A stretch of 18,271 nucleotides of DNA, from positions 1 to 18,271 of the forward strand of contig CAZVVN010000064.1 of NCBI GenBank assembly GCA_964630665.1, given 5' to 3'. This stretch comes from UBA9619 sp964630665 (GTDB taxonomy: Bacteria; Pseudomonadota; Gammaproteobacteria; Arenicellales; UBA868). Below, in pieces: positions 1 to 7,521 of this stretch; position 1 is the first letter of the stretch; every line of letters starts with the position of its first letter. Made by a program: the position numbers and the translations under genes. A model generated the notes under the pieces. That model saw nothing but the letters and a program-made list of their open reading frames with translations. It did no database searches and was not told the origin of the DNA.

Positions 1-1
1 G

Positions 2-364
2 CTCGGTCTTGAACCCGGCCCGGGGCTTTGCTCGGGGGTTCTTCTGTCGATTCCACATAGGGGCCGTGACCAGGCGCTGTCAAGGCTCTGGGCGCGTGAG
101 ATGCTGACGGCGATCTACCGGCCGTGCTGGTTAACGGTAGAGACAGAATCTGAACCCGTGACTGCGCTGGCGTTCATTGTCGATTCACGGCATTCCCAGT
201 ACGCCGGCCATTTGACAGGCGAGGCGCAGGTGAGCCTGATTCGCTCTGCACGGGGTGAGCTTGGTTCGTGCCGAGAATACCTGGTTAGCACTGTCGATGC
301 GCTGGCTGATGCCGGCATTGAGGACACTCACTTGACCGGTCTGCTTGCCCGGGTCGATGAATGA
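2..364 (+). CDS. ChaC-like gamma-glutamylcyclotransferase, 5' end cut by the window
   Basis: Reading in frame from base 2 gives about 120 residues up to TGA at 362-364. The visible part contains the ChaC signature LWAREMLTAIY (around residues 28-38 of the visible part), then ALAFIVDSRHSQYAG, then GSCREYLVSTVDALADAGI. All are conserved landmarks of the C-terminal half of ChaC proteins, which release 5-oxoproline from the gamma-glutamyl group of glutathione in the cytoplasm. The N-terminal YGSL substrate-binding motif and the catalytic glutamate region lie outside the window, so activity cannot be judged. The ATG at 101 is internal to the domain and is not the start. The gene converges on the minus-strand aminotransferase at 432 with 67 bases between them. 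It is probably unrelated to the catabolic genes that follow. The family call is firm; the specific substrate is assumed from the family. Confidence 0.85.
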   Translation, partial: LGLEPGPGLCSGVLLSIPHRGRDQALSRLWAREMLTAIYRPCWLTVETESEPVTALAFIVDSRHSQYAGHLTGEAQVSLIRSARGELGSCREYLVSTVDALADAGIEDTHLTGLLARVDE

Positions 365-373
365 ATTGATGGA

Positions 374-409
374 GCAATGAGCCGACCGAATTCTCGACCG
401 GTCTATTGC
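374..409. terminator. Possible bidirectional terminator hairpin
   Basis: Between two converging genes, GCAAT (374-378) can pair with ATTGC (405-409), and GACCG (384-388) with CGGTC (399-403). The 5' arm has a 5-base bulge and the 3' arm a 1-base bulge. There is no T run on either side, so this is a structure in a sensible place and not a textbook intrinsic terminator. Confidence 0.3.
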
Positions 410-431
410 GGCATAAATTTCTCTGTACGGC

Positions 432-1739
432 TCACTCCTCAGCAAGGATTCTTTCCAGGGATTCCCCAAATAGATCGAGTTGCTGGCGGGTGTTGACTGT
501 CGATAGAAACCCGGCCAGCTTCGGCGCCAGTATGAACCCGGTTGTTAACAGTTTCAGGTGAATCCTCTTGATCGCTGCTGCCTCGTCTTCTTTTGGGAAG
601 AATGTCCGGTAGTCCGAGACTGGCCTGTCATGAAGATGTAGGTGGAACATGCTGCCGATGCCGGTCACCTGGCCCTTGAACCCGCTTCGTGCAAAGGCAT
701 CGATGCATACCTGCCTGGCATATGCGCCGAGCTCTTCAAGATCCTGATACGCTTTGTGGTCCAGTAATTCCAGGGTGCGCAGTCCGGCAGCCACGGACAC
801 GGGATTTGCCGTAAACGTGCCGCTTGACGCATTCAGTGGTTTGCCGTCGGTGTGGCTGAAAACCGACATGGCGTCGTCAGTGCCGCCCACAGCCCCTACT
901 GGGAAACCGCCGCCGATGATCTTAGCGAAAGTAGTGAGATCGGCCTGAATTCCAAATCGTGACTGCGCCCCGTGATAGTCGAGCCGGTAGGCAATAACCT
1001 CGTCAAGAATCAGTAGTGCACCAAGTTTGCCGGTCACACGATGCAGCATCGCAGTGTATTCGTCATTCAGCGGCACGAGGCCGCAGGAAAGCGGGGCCGG
1101 GTCAATCAGTACGGCGGCAAGTCTGTCGCCACACTCTGTGAGGAGTCTTTCGGCGATCGTGACATCGTTGAACGGGATGACGGTGGTCTCGTCCAGAACT
1201 CCAGCCGGAGTACCAAAGGTATAAGGTCTTGCACTCGGGACATCACCCCAATCGTCCGGAGAGGAGTCCAGACTGACCTCTGCATAGTCGTACATGCCGT
1301 GATAGGCCCCTTCGATTTTGGCGATACAAGGGCGCCCGGTTCGGGCACGGGCGGCCTTGATGGCCAGCATCACGGCCTCGGTGCCGCTATTGCAGAACCG
1401 GATCTTCTCGACGCGGGTGATTCGGCCTGTGATCAACTCCGCCATCTGGATCTCGCGCTCTGTCGGCATGGAAAAACAGCTGCCGTTATCAACGGCCGCA
1501 TGTACCGCCGACAAAACTTCCGGATGTGCGTGACCATGGATCAGTGAGGCGAAGTTGTTCATGAAGTCGATTCGCTCCACACCATCGACATCGACCAGTG
1601 TCGAGCCGTGACCTGTACCGGCATAGATGGGGAAAGGCTCGACCAGCGTCTGCAGCCGGGAAATTCCCCCGGGCAGAACACGTTGCGCGCGTTCAAACAA
1701 CCGGCTGGAATTCGACGAACGATCGGGCCAAGCCATCAC
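432..1739 (-). CDS. Class III PLP aminotransferase / glutamate-1-semialdehyde aminomutase-like enzyme
   Basis: This is a 435-residue fold-type I PLP enzyme of aminotransferase class III, closest in layout to glutamate-1-semialdehyde 2,1-aminomutase (HemL). Visible features are the PLP-phosphate loop NSGTEA (117-122), YHG (146-148), LDEV (245-248, Asp246 facing the pyridine nitrogen), the Schiff-base lysine Lys273 in FAKIIGGGFPVGA, and SGTFTANPVSVAAG (306-319). The DEVIAYRL sequence departs from the DEVMTGFR of true HemL. Together with its catabolic neighbours, this suggests a transaminase or aminomutase for another amino substrate and not tetrapyrrole synthesis. The start is GTG at 1739 followed directly by ATG at 1736; GGAAGAG lies about 10 bases upstream of the GTG. 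The upstream flavoprotein gene stops only 2 bases before, so the two are surely co-transcribed and probably translationally coupled. Class is certain; the substrate is unknown. Confidence 0.9.
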   Translation of the reverse strand: MMAWPDRSSNSSRLFERAQRVLPGGISRLQTLVEPFPIYAGTGHGSTLVDVDGVERIDFMNNFASLIHGHAHPEVLSAVHAAVDNGSCFSMPTEREIQMAELITGRITRVEKIRFCNSGTEAVMLAIKAARARTGRPCIAKIEGAYHGMYDYAEVSLDSSPDDWGDVPSARPYTFGTPAGVLDETTVIPFNDVTIAERLLTECGDRLAAVLIDPAPLSCGLVPLNDEYTAMLHRVTGKLGALLILDEVIAYRLDYHGAQSRFGIQADLTTFAKIIGGGFPVGAVGGTDDAMSVFSHTDGKPLNASSGTFTANPVSVAAGLRTLELLDHKAYQDLEELGAYARQVCIDAFARSGFKGQVTGIGSMFHLHLHDRPVSDYRTFFPKEDEAAAIKRIHLKLLTTGFILAPKLAGFLSTVNTRQQLDLFGESLERILAEE

Positions 1740-1741
1740 GG

Positions 1742-3697
1742 TTAAAGCGCTCTTCCGGTACGGGCGCCGTCGGCCATGGCGTGGCGCAGATGTCGGGGTG
1801 CGAAAGCATCCCCAATCAGGTAAAGATGTTCCTGGCCCCGTTCACACAGCGCGTGAAAGAGCGAATCTTGGCCTATACCCCCTGACGACAGAATTACCGT
1901 GTCGGCTCTGATATCCCGGACCTCGTCGGTCAGAACGTGGCGCAGACGCACAGCGGATTGCGTGATCTCGATTGGGGTGTGCAGCGTCGTGATGACTACA
2001 CCGGCCCGCAGCAGGCGCTCATGGATCACGGCTCTGACAGTGGTGCCGATGTCGTCGCCAAGCGCATACTGGCGTGTCACGATCTCAATCTCGTGACCCT
2101 GCTGGGCCAGGGTATCTGCGGTCTTGGGTCCTGGTGTATAGCCGGTCTCGTCCAAAACGACACATCGGCCCGTGAGTCTGGCCTGACCGCTGAGAGTTTC
2201 GACCACGGTGAAGACGTGTTCAAGTTCAACACCCGGTAGATCCGGTCTGCGCTGTCTGGCACCGGTAGCCACCACGATCGCATCGGGCTCGAGGCTCAAG
2301 ACATCGTCAGCGGTGGTATCGGTCTCTAGTTGAATATCCACCTTCAGGCCTCGTATCTGATTCTCCAGCCAGGTTACCGACTGCAAATAGTTCTCCCAGC
2401 CGGCAGCCCGGGCCGCGATTCTGATGGCGCCTCCCAAGGTGTTACCGCGCTCCAGTAGGGTTACTCGGTGTCCGCGGGCGGCGGCCACCCGGGCGGTTTC
2501 CAGGCCGGCCGGTCCGCCACCGATCACGACTATATGCCGCGGTGTCGTTGCCAGCTCCAGGTTGAGCCACTGCTGTTCGCGCCCGACCACCGGATTCTGT
2601 ACACAGCTTACGGGCAGTCCGAAGTAGAGTCTGTCAATACAGCCCTCGTTTGACCCCATACATACCCGGATGTCGCCGCTGTTGCCACTGCTGGCCTTGG
2701 CAGGAAGATCAGGGTCTGCGATCAATGCCCGGGTCATGCCGATCAGGTCCGCTGCGCCGCACTTGAGAATCTCTTCGGCGTGTTCCGGAGTGACAATACG
2801 GCCAGTGACGATGATCGGGGTCTTGACTGCTGCCTTGATGCGCCCCGCGAGATCGACAAAAGTACCGGGTTCGTAATAGGCCGACGGTATGTTCCAGCCC
2901 CGGGATCTATAGGTCGAAATGGTGCCACCGGTGACCGTGAAATAGTCCAGCCAGCTCGTCTGATCGAGGTGGCGGATGATCTCCAGCAGGTCCCCATGCG
3001 ACAGGGCACCGCCCGGCCGGTCGTCTCCCGAGACCCGTGCACCGACTATGAAATCCCGCCCGACCATGGATCGTATATTCTCCAGGACCTGCATGGAGAA
3101 GCGAAGGCGATTCTCAAAGCTGCCACCGTAGCGGTCGTTTCTGCGGTTGGTCTCAGGGCTCCAGAACTGATCCGGGAGCTGGTCGTCGTAGAACGCGAGG
3201 TCGGCGCCGTCAAAACCGCAGGCCTTGAGTCGCATACAGGCCTTCGCATAATCGCTGATGATCTGTTCGATCTCTGCAAGTGACAGAACGTGAGGAATCG
3301 ATGGTGAGAGCTCACAGGATGTGGCCGACGGACCGCGGCCAATAATGTCCGCATGTAGGTTGGTCCGGCGGCCCATCGAGGTAACCTGACTGATGGCCAG
3401 TGCGCCGTGACGCTTAACAGCCGTGGCTGCAGCCTCGAGCCCTGGAACAGCATTGTCATCCCAGAGATTGACATGATTGAGCATGATAGGCGTTAGTGAC
3501 GATGCCGCGGCACTTCCGAACATCATGACCGTTCCGCAACCCCCCGCTGCCTTCGACGCGTGGTAGGCGATCAGCTGTTCCGAGGGCAGTCCACCGGAGG
3601 CCATGTTGGTGCCATGGCTGGTCGAGACGATGCGGTTGGGCACCTCTCTGCGGCCGAGTCGAAATGGAGAGAAGAGCAATGGGAAAGCGGCAGGCAT
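1742..3697 (-). CDS. FMN/Fe-S/FAD oxidoreductase of the trimethylamine dehydrogenase / stachydrine demethylase type
   Basis: This 651-residue protein has the full three-part plan of the TMADH/2,4-dienoyl-CoA reductase family. An Old Yellow Enzyme TIM barrel (about 1-340) contains SPETNRRNDRYGGSFENRLRF (around 180-200). An Fe-S segment follows (346-365), then a FAD/NAD(P) disulfide-reductase-like module beginning with VIGGGPAGLE (391-400). Family members oxidise N-methyl amines or reduce enoyl-CoAs, passing electrons through a 4Fe-4S cluster. DQFWSP at 176-181 recalls the betaine/N-methylproline demethylase branch as I remember it. Two oddities are visible. The Fe-S motif reads Cys346, Ser349, Cys353, Cys365, with serine in the usual second cysteine position. 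The TMADH Tyr169/His172 positions are Ala168 and Asp171 by my alignment. The start is ATG at 3697 with no good ribosome site close by (AGGAG is 22 bases away). It is first in a two-gene operon with the class III PLP enzyme. Confidence 0.88.
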   Translation of the reverse strand: MPAAFPLLFSPFRLGRREVPNRIVSTSHGTNMASGGLPSEQLIAYHASKAAGGCGTVMMFGSAAASSLTPIMLNHVNLWDDNAVPGLEAAATAVKRHGALAISQVTSMGRRTNLHADIIGRGPSATSCELSPSIPHVLSLAEIEQIISDYAKACMRLKACGFDGADLAFYDDQLPDQFWSPETNRRNDRYGGSFENRLRFSMQVLENIRSMVGRDFIVGARVSGDDRPGGALSHGDLLEIIRHLDQTSWLDYFTVTGGTISTYRSRGWNIPSAYYEPGTFVDLAGRIKAAVKTPIIVTGRIVTPEHAEEILKCGAADLIGMTRALIADPDLPAKASSGNSGDIRVCMGSNEGCIDRLYFGLPVSCVQNPVVGREQQWLNLELATTPRHIVVIGGGPAGLETARVAAARGHRVTLLERGNTLGGAIRIAARAAGWENYLQSVTWLENQIRGLKVDIQLETDTTADDVLSLEPDAIVVATGARQRRPDLPGVELEHVFTVVETLSGQARLTGRCVVLDETGYTPGPKTADTLAQQGHEIEIVTRQYALGDDIGTTVRAVIHERLLRAGVVITTLHTPIEITQSAVRLRHVLTDEVRDIRADTVILSSGGIGQDSLFHALCERGQEHLYLIGDAFAPRHLRHAMADGARTGRAL

Positions 3698-3758
3698 GGG
3701 TCGGTTATCGAGCTCTGGTCTCCTATGGCGCTTTCTGTTCCTAAGTCAGCTGCAGCCC

Positions 3759-3773
3759 CGATTGCAATAATCG
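3759..3773. promoter_or_regulatory. Inverted repeat CGATT-N5-AATCG, candidate operator
   Basis: In the 266-base divergent intergenic region (3698-3963), CGATT (3759-3763) and AATCG (3769-3773) flank GCAAT; the core ATTGCAAT (3761-3768) is itself a perfect palindrome. It lies 62 bases upstream of the flavoprotein start, a plausible position for a regulator binding site controlling one or both divergent operons. No convincing -35/-10 pair was found; CATAAT on the minus strand just upstream is the best -10-like hexamer. The rest of the intergenic region holds nothing I recognise. Confidence 0.3.
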
Positions 3774-3943
3774 AGCAGGTGGTTGTCCTTCGATGGTAAT
3801 GATTATGCCACGGACTGTTACTGGAGCCGCTTACGGCGGAAGCATCCGACGGTTAGACTAGAAGATCCTTGAATACGTCAGCAGCAAGTGGCAGTAGGTC
3901 TCGAATGCCTAGAAGCCGGGTCATTCGTGTCACCGCTGATCAG

Positions 3944-3959
3944 TTGAGCAACGCCTCAA
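3944..3959 (+). promoter_or_regulatory. Small hairpin just upstream of the class V PLP enzyme start
   Basis: TTGAG (3944-3948) and CTCAA (3955-3959) can form a 5-bp stem with a 6-base loop ending 4 bases before the ATG at 3964. No Shine-Dalgarno sequence is visible there. It may influence initiation, but a stem this short could be chance. Confidence 0.2.
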
Positions 3960-3963
3960 ACAA

Positions 3964-5115
3964 ATGAATGACCACCTGTCGAATCAACGTCAGCTGTTTG
4001 ACATACCCGAAGATGTCGTATACCTCAACTGTGCATCGCAAGGGCCGCTGTTGAGGCACGCCTGTGATGCCGGCCGCGAAGGCGTGTTGAGAAAGGCCAG
4101 GCCATGGGATCCCGAGATGAGAACGCGTACGCTCGATGAAATCGAGTACTGCCGGGCAACCTATGGGGGTCTGATTGGTGCCGGGGCAGACGATATTGCC
4201 CTGGTTCACTCGACCAGTTACGGAATCGAGGTGGCAGCCTCCAACCTGAGCCTCAGTGGGAATCAGAACATAGTCGTCATTGAAGATCAGTTTCCGTCAA
4301 ACTTTCACGCCTGGCGCATCAAGGCACTCCGGGCTGGAGCCCGGCTGACCATCGTACCAGCACCCGGTGACTGGGACTGGACCCGGGCGATCCTCGAGCG
4401 TATCGATCAGAACACTGCAATTGTGGCAACCGCGCCGTGTCGGTGGACGGATGGCAGCGTGGTGGATCTGGTCGCGATCGGAAAACGTTGCCGCGCAGTC
4501 GGCGCAGCACTGGTCGTTGATGCAACCCAGGCGGCGGGTGCGATGGCCCTGGATGTTGCGGCCATCGATCCGGACTTCATGGTCGCGTCGGGATACAAGT
4601 GGTTGCTCTGCCCTTATGCGTTCACGTTCCTGTACGCCGCTACGCGTCACCACGGCGGGCAGCCCATAGAGCACTACACCTGGACCCTGGATGATCCGCC
4701 AGCGATCGGCATGATGCGCGGTGATGACATGGATGGAGCAGCGGGGGCCAGGCGTTTTGACATGGGTGAGCGAAACAACCCGATCCATCCTGGCATGGCC
4801 TTGGCGGCGCTCGAACAGGTGAAGGCGTGGCGGCCGGAACGAATTGCTCGATCGATCGAACCCCTGACCGACCGTGTCGAGGCAATGGCCCTGGCGCGGG
4901 GCCTCACGGTGCCACCAAAGGAGCGCCGTGTTCCGCACATGCTCGGTCTGCGGCGTGATCAGGGCTGGCCGGAAGATTTGCAGGAGAGATTCGGATCCCT
5001 TGGTATTTATGTCAGCAAGCGTGGTGACTCCATGCGGGTGAGCCCTTATCTCTATAACGATCAAGGTGACGTAGAGCGGTTGTTTGAGGCGATTGATCAG
5101 CTGGAATTATCGTGA
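3964..5115 (+). CDS. Class V PLP-dependent enzyme (aminotransferase / epimerase / lyase-like)
   Basis: This is a 383-residue fold-type I PLP enzyme of aminotransferase class V (the SufS, kynureninase and isopenicillin N epimerase superfamily). The sequence shows YLNCASQGPLL near the N-terminus (20-30), an HSTSYGIEVAASNL substrate-loop region (82-95), VVDATQAAGA (184-193, with Asp186 and Gln189 contacting PLP), and the Schiff-base lysine Lys212 in ASGYKWLLCPYAFTFLY. The C-terminal domain (about 300-383) lacks the catalytic-cysteine loop of cysteine desulfurases, so I do not call it SufS or IscS. Transamination, racemisation or beta-elimination remain possible. It begins the plus-strand operon divergent from the flavoprotein operon. 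Its stop overlaps the start of the next gene (MFS transporter) by 4 bases, implying translational coupling of uptake and this step. The ATG at 3964 fits the family's N-terminus but has no clear ribosome site. Confidence 0.87.
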   Translation: MNDHLSNQRQLFDIPEDVVYLNCASQGPLLRHACDAGREGVLRKARPWDPEMRTRTLDEIEYCRATYGGLIGAGADDIALVHSTSYGIEVAASNLSLSGNQNIVVIEDQFPSNFHAWRIKALRAGARLTIVPAPGDWDWTRAILERIDQNTAIVATAPCRWTDGSVVDLVAIGKRCRAVGAALVVDATQAAGAMALDVAAIDPDFMVASGYKWLLCPYAFTFLYAATRHHGGQPIEHYTWTLDDPPAIGMMRGDDMDGAAGARRFDMGERNNPIHPGMALAALEQVKAWRPERIARSIEPLTDRVEAMALARGLTVPPKERRVPHMLGLRRDQGWPEDLQERFGSLGIYVSKRGDSMRVSPYLYNDQGDVERLFEAIDQLELS

Positions 5116-6335
5116 ATCACAACCTGCACGCTCCTGAAGCGGAGAGTCGGTTGCGGCTCTCGATCGTATTCTCAAACACTGGCCATGTTTTCACCCATCT
5201 GCTGACTATTCTCTATGCCACGGCGGTCCTCTACCTGCCCGCTGAATTCGGTTTGCCCTATGGCGAAATGCTCGGTTACTCCAGCCTTGGGCTGATTCTG
5301 TTCGGAGTGGGTTCACTGCCCGCGGGCTGGTTCGGAGATCGGTGGAGCCAAGTCGGCATGCTGGTCATATTCTTCACAGGGATCGGCATAGCGACGGTAA
5401 TCACCGGACTGGCGAATAGCGTGATGACCTTGATTGTGGGTCTGTCGCTGATCGGGCTTTTTGCTTCGATCTACCACCCTGTGGGGATCGCCTGGCTGGT
5501 GGCCTGTGCTCGCAAACAGGGGTTGAGTCTCGGGATCAACGGTGCCTTTGGCCATCTCGGCAGCGCAGCTGCGCCGGTGTTCGTTGGGCTGATGATTGAC
5601 TACGTATCCTGGCGAGCGGCGTTTGTGCTTCCAGGGCTGGCCGCCATCGTTACCGGGCTGGGGCTATGGATCGTCTGGCGGATGGGCTGGATCGCAGACC
5701 GCAGCGCCGACACGGTGCCGGCACTGCCCCCCGAGCCTGGGGTCTACAAGCGCGTGTTTCTGGTTCTGCTGGTGACCATGGCTTGTAATGGCTTCGTGTA
5801 TGCCGGAATGATGTACACCGTGCCAAAAGTGTTCGAGATCGGTCTTGCCCAGGCCCGCCCCGACTCTTACACGGGGATCGGGATCCTCACCGGGGCAGTG
5901 ATCGGCCTGTCTTCAGTGTGTAGTTATGCGGGAGGGTGGTTGGTGGACCGTTATTCGCCCCGTTTGGTCTATCTGGTTTTTTGGGCACTGCTGGCACCGG
6001 CCCTGGTCGTTGTTACTGTGGCCTCGGGATTCAGTCTTATTTTTTCTGTGTTGATTGCGATGTCCTTCCTCGTGACGTTCGCCGCTGCAGAGAATATGCT
6101 GGTTGCCCGCTACACGCCGTTTCAATGGCGTTCGGTTGCTTATGGCGCACGCTTTGTTCTGGCCCTCGGTATCGGGGGGCTGACCGTGTATCTTGCAGGG
6201 GATCTTTACGATCAAACTGGAGATTTCGACCTGCTGTTCCTGATGTTCGCAGGTTCTGCAGTGATCGCTGTGGTCGGCGCGCTGCTGTTGCCGGCTACCA
6301 GACGATCGAGTCAAGCCCAGGTCACCGCACGGTAG
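5112..6335 (+). CDS. MFS transporter, fosmidomycin-resistance (Fsr)-like
   Basis: This is a 407-residue, strongly hydrophobic protein with a typical MFS layout of about 12 membrane segments in the inner membrane. The loop between helices 2 and 3 reads GWFGDRW (72-78), matching MFS motif A. ASIYHPVGIAWLV (118-130) is a landmark of the Fsr-like branch. A central charged loop (around 190-210) separates the two halves. The start is GTG at 5112 inside the preceding gene's stop (4-base overlap); GGA lies about 7 bases upstream. Its place between a PLP enzyme and a hydroxyacid dehydrogenase suggests it moves the pathway substrate or a product, though Fsr itself is an efflux pump, so direction is open. 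Substrate is not deducible from the sequence. Confidence 0.88.
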   Translation: MNHNLHAPEAESRLRLSIVFSNTGHVFTHLLTILYATAVLYLPAEFGLPYGEMLGYSSLGLILFGVGSLPAGWFGDRWSQVGMLVIFFTGIGIATVITGLANSVMTLIVGLSLIGLFASIYHPVGIAWLVACARKQGLSLGINGAFGHLGSAAAPVFVGLMIDYVSWRAAFVLPGLAAIVTGLGLWIVWRMGWIADRSADTVPALPPEPGVYKRVFLVLLVTMACNGFVYAGMMYTVPKVFEIGLAQARPDSYTGIGILTGAVIGLSSVCSYAGGWLVDRYSPRLVYLVFWALLAPALVVVTVASGFSLIFSVLIAMSFLVTFAAAENMLVARYTPFQWRSVAYGARFVLALGIGGLTVYLAGDLYDQTGDFDLLFLMFAGSAVIAVVGALLLPATRRSSQAQVTAR

Positions 6336-6364
6336 GGCAGGGCCGGCAAGGGATCTTTGGGGCA

Positions 6365-6377
6365 AAGAACAGTTCTT
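6365..6377. promoter_or_regulatory. Inverted repeat AAGAAC-A-GTTCTT, candidate operator
   Basis: A perfect 6+6 inverted repeat with a single central base sits in the 96-base gap between the MFS gene and the hydroxyacid dehydrogenase, 54 bases before the latter's ATG. A one-base loop cannot form an RNA hairpin, so a dimeric DNA-binding protein site is the natural reading. A small CTTTG-GGG-CAAAG repeat overlaps it at 6355-6367. Confidence 0.3.
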
Positions 6378-6431
6378 GGATGCCGCTGACCGAAAATTCC
6401 GTTTGAGCCGAAAAAATCAGACAACCAATAA

Positions 6432-7424
6432 ATGACCGATCTGCTGATCTTTGAAGAATCCCTGGCCAGCATAGCCGGGGTACTGAAAGATTTCCCACAA
6501 CTGCGGGTGGTCTGCTGGCAGGCGGGTGGCCGTATGACGATCGACGGTCAGCCTGTGGCAGCCAATGACGTGACGCCGGAGATTGGCTGGATCAGCTTTA
6601 ACCTGTTGGCATCTGGTCAGATGAAGCCTTATGTCGACACTCTGCTTCAGTTTCATAGCTTGCGCTGGGTGCAGAGCACTCATGCCGGTTTGGACAACCC
6701 GGCTTATCGTCAGCTGGCACAGAAAGGGGTGCGATTGAGCAAGAGTTATGCCCAGTCGATCCCCATTGCGGAGTACGTCTTGGCTCATGCGCTTCATCAT
6801 TTCCAGGGTATCGAGTCCCGGTTGGAAGCCCAGCGTGCGGTCGACTGGAAAGGGTTCCGTTTTCGGGAACTGTACGGTACTCGCTGGTTGATTGTCGGGT
6901 TCGGTCACATTGGCCGCCGAGTCGCAGAGCGGGCCCGGGCCTTCAACTGCCACATCACGACTTTGCGCCGGTCCGGTTCTCCGGACGCTGCGGCCGACGA
7001 AATCGTGTCTCGTGATGGCCTGCTCGACATTTTGCGCCAAAGTGACGTGGTCGTGCTGGCCTGCCCGGAGAACCAGGAAACCAGGGGGATGGTCGACACG
7101 AAGTTCGTCAGGGCCATGAAAGTGGAGTCATTGCTGGTCAATGTCGCCCGCGGCGGGTTGATTGATGATCAGGCGCTGCTTGAAGGACTCGCGGCGGGAC
7201 GGCCAGGCGCTGCTGTATTGGACACGTTCAACGACGAACCACTGCCCAGTGATCACCCCTACTGGTCACACCCGGGCGTCGTCGTCACAGCCCACACTTC
7301 AAATGCCGGTGAAGGTACCGCCGGCCGTAGCTGCCAGCAGTTTATCGGTAATCTCGAGAGATACCTTACCGGTGAGCCACTTGCTGACGAGGTTGACCCG
7401 GCGACGCTGCTGAAAACGTCGTAA
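6432..7424 (+). CDS. NAD-dependent D-2-hydroxyacid dehydrogenase
   Basis: This is a 330-residue cytoplasmic protein of the D-isomer-specific 2-hydroxyacid dehydrogenase family, which interconverts 2-oxoacids and (R)-2-hydroxyacids. The catalytic domain wraps a Rossmann domain with GFGHIG (156-161). The usual triad is present: Arg240 in NVARGG, Glu269 in FNDEPLP, and His288 in TAHTSN. After the glycine motif, the end of the second strand reads TTLRRSG (177-183). The pair of arginines there and the lack of an acidic residue could favour NADP(H) over NAD(H), so cofactor choice is uncertain. It follows the MFS gene on the same strand after 96 bases, so it is either third in that operon or has its own promoter. 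No ribosome site is seen before ATG 6432, but the domain begins right at this codon. In the cluster it could handle the oxoacid left after deamination by one of the PLP enzymes. Confidence 0.9.
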   Translation: MTDLLIFEESLASIAGVLKDFPQLRVVCWQAGGRMTIDGQPVAANDVTPEIGWISFNLLASGQMKPYVDTLLQFHSLRWVQSTHAGLDNPAYRQLAQKGVRLSKSYAQSIPIAEYVLAHALHHFQGIESRLEAQRAVDWKGFRFRELYGTRWLIVGFGHIGRRVAERARAFNCHITTLRRSGSPDAAADEIVSRDGLLDILRQSDVVVLACPENQETRGMVDTKFVRAMKVESLLVNVARGGLIDDQALLEGLAAGRPGAAVLDTFNDEPLPSDHPYWSHPGVVVTAHTSNAGEGTAGRSCQQFIGNLERYLTGEPLADEVDPATLLKTS

Positions 7425-7467
7425 TCCAGGCGAGACAGATGATCTGGGGTCGGGATCTTGATTCGAC

Positions 7468-7488
7468 CTGGCCTCGCAAGGCCTCCAG
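7468..7488. terminator. Possible hairpin between converging genes
   Basis: CTGGCCT (7468-7474) pairs with AGGCC-tc-CAG (7479-7488) around a CGCA loop, with a 2-base bulge. It lies between the converging hydroxyacid dehydrogenase and flavin hydroxylase genes. There is no T run, so the terminator call rests on position and structure only. Confidence 0.35.
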
Positions 7489-7521
7489 AATGTCTGCTGG
7501 CTGAACCTCGTAGGTAACGGG

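Noticed and set aside
432..1739. Assignment of the class III PLP enzyme as HemL (tetrapyrrole synthesis)
   Set aside because: The overall layout matches, but the DEVIAYRL segment departs from the HemL signature and the operon partner is a demethylase-like flavoprotein, so no hem symbol is given.
3793..3861. Short 22-codon frame in the divergent intergenic region, considered as a leader peptide
   Set aside because: There is no ribosome site, no run of regulatory codons and no adjoining attenuator structure.
4297..5064. 255-codon minus-strand frame antisense to the class V PLP enzyme
   Set aside because: Composition is His/Arg/Gly-rich without domains, and the PLP enzyme on the other strand is unambiguous.
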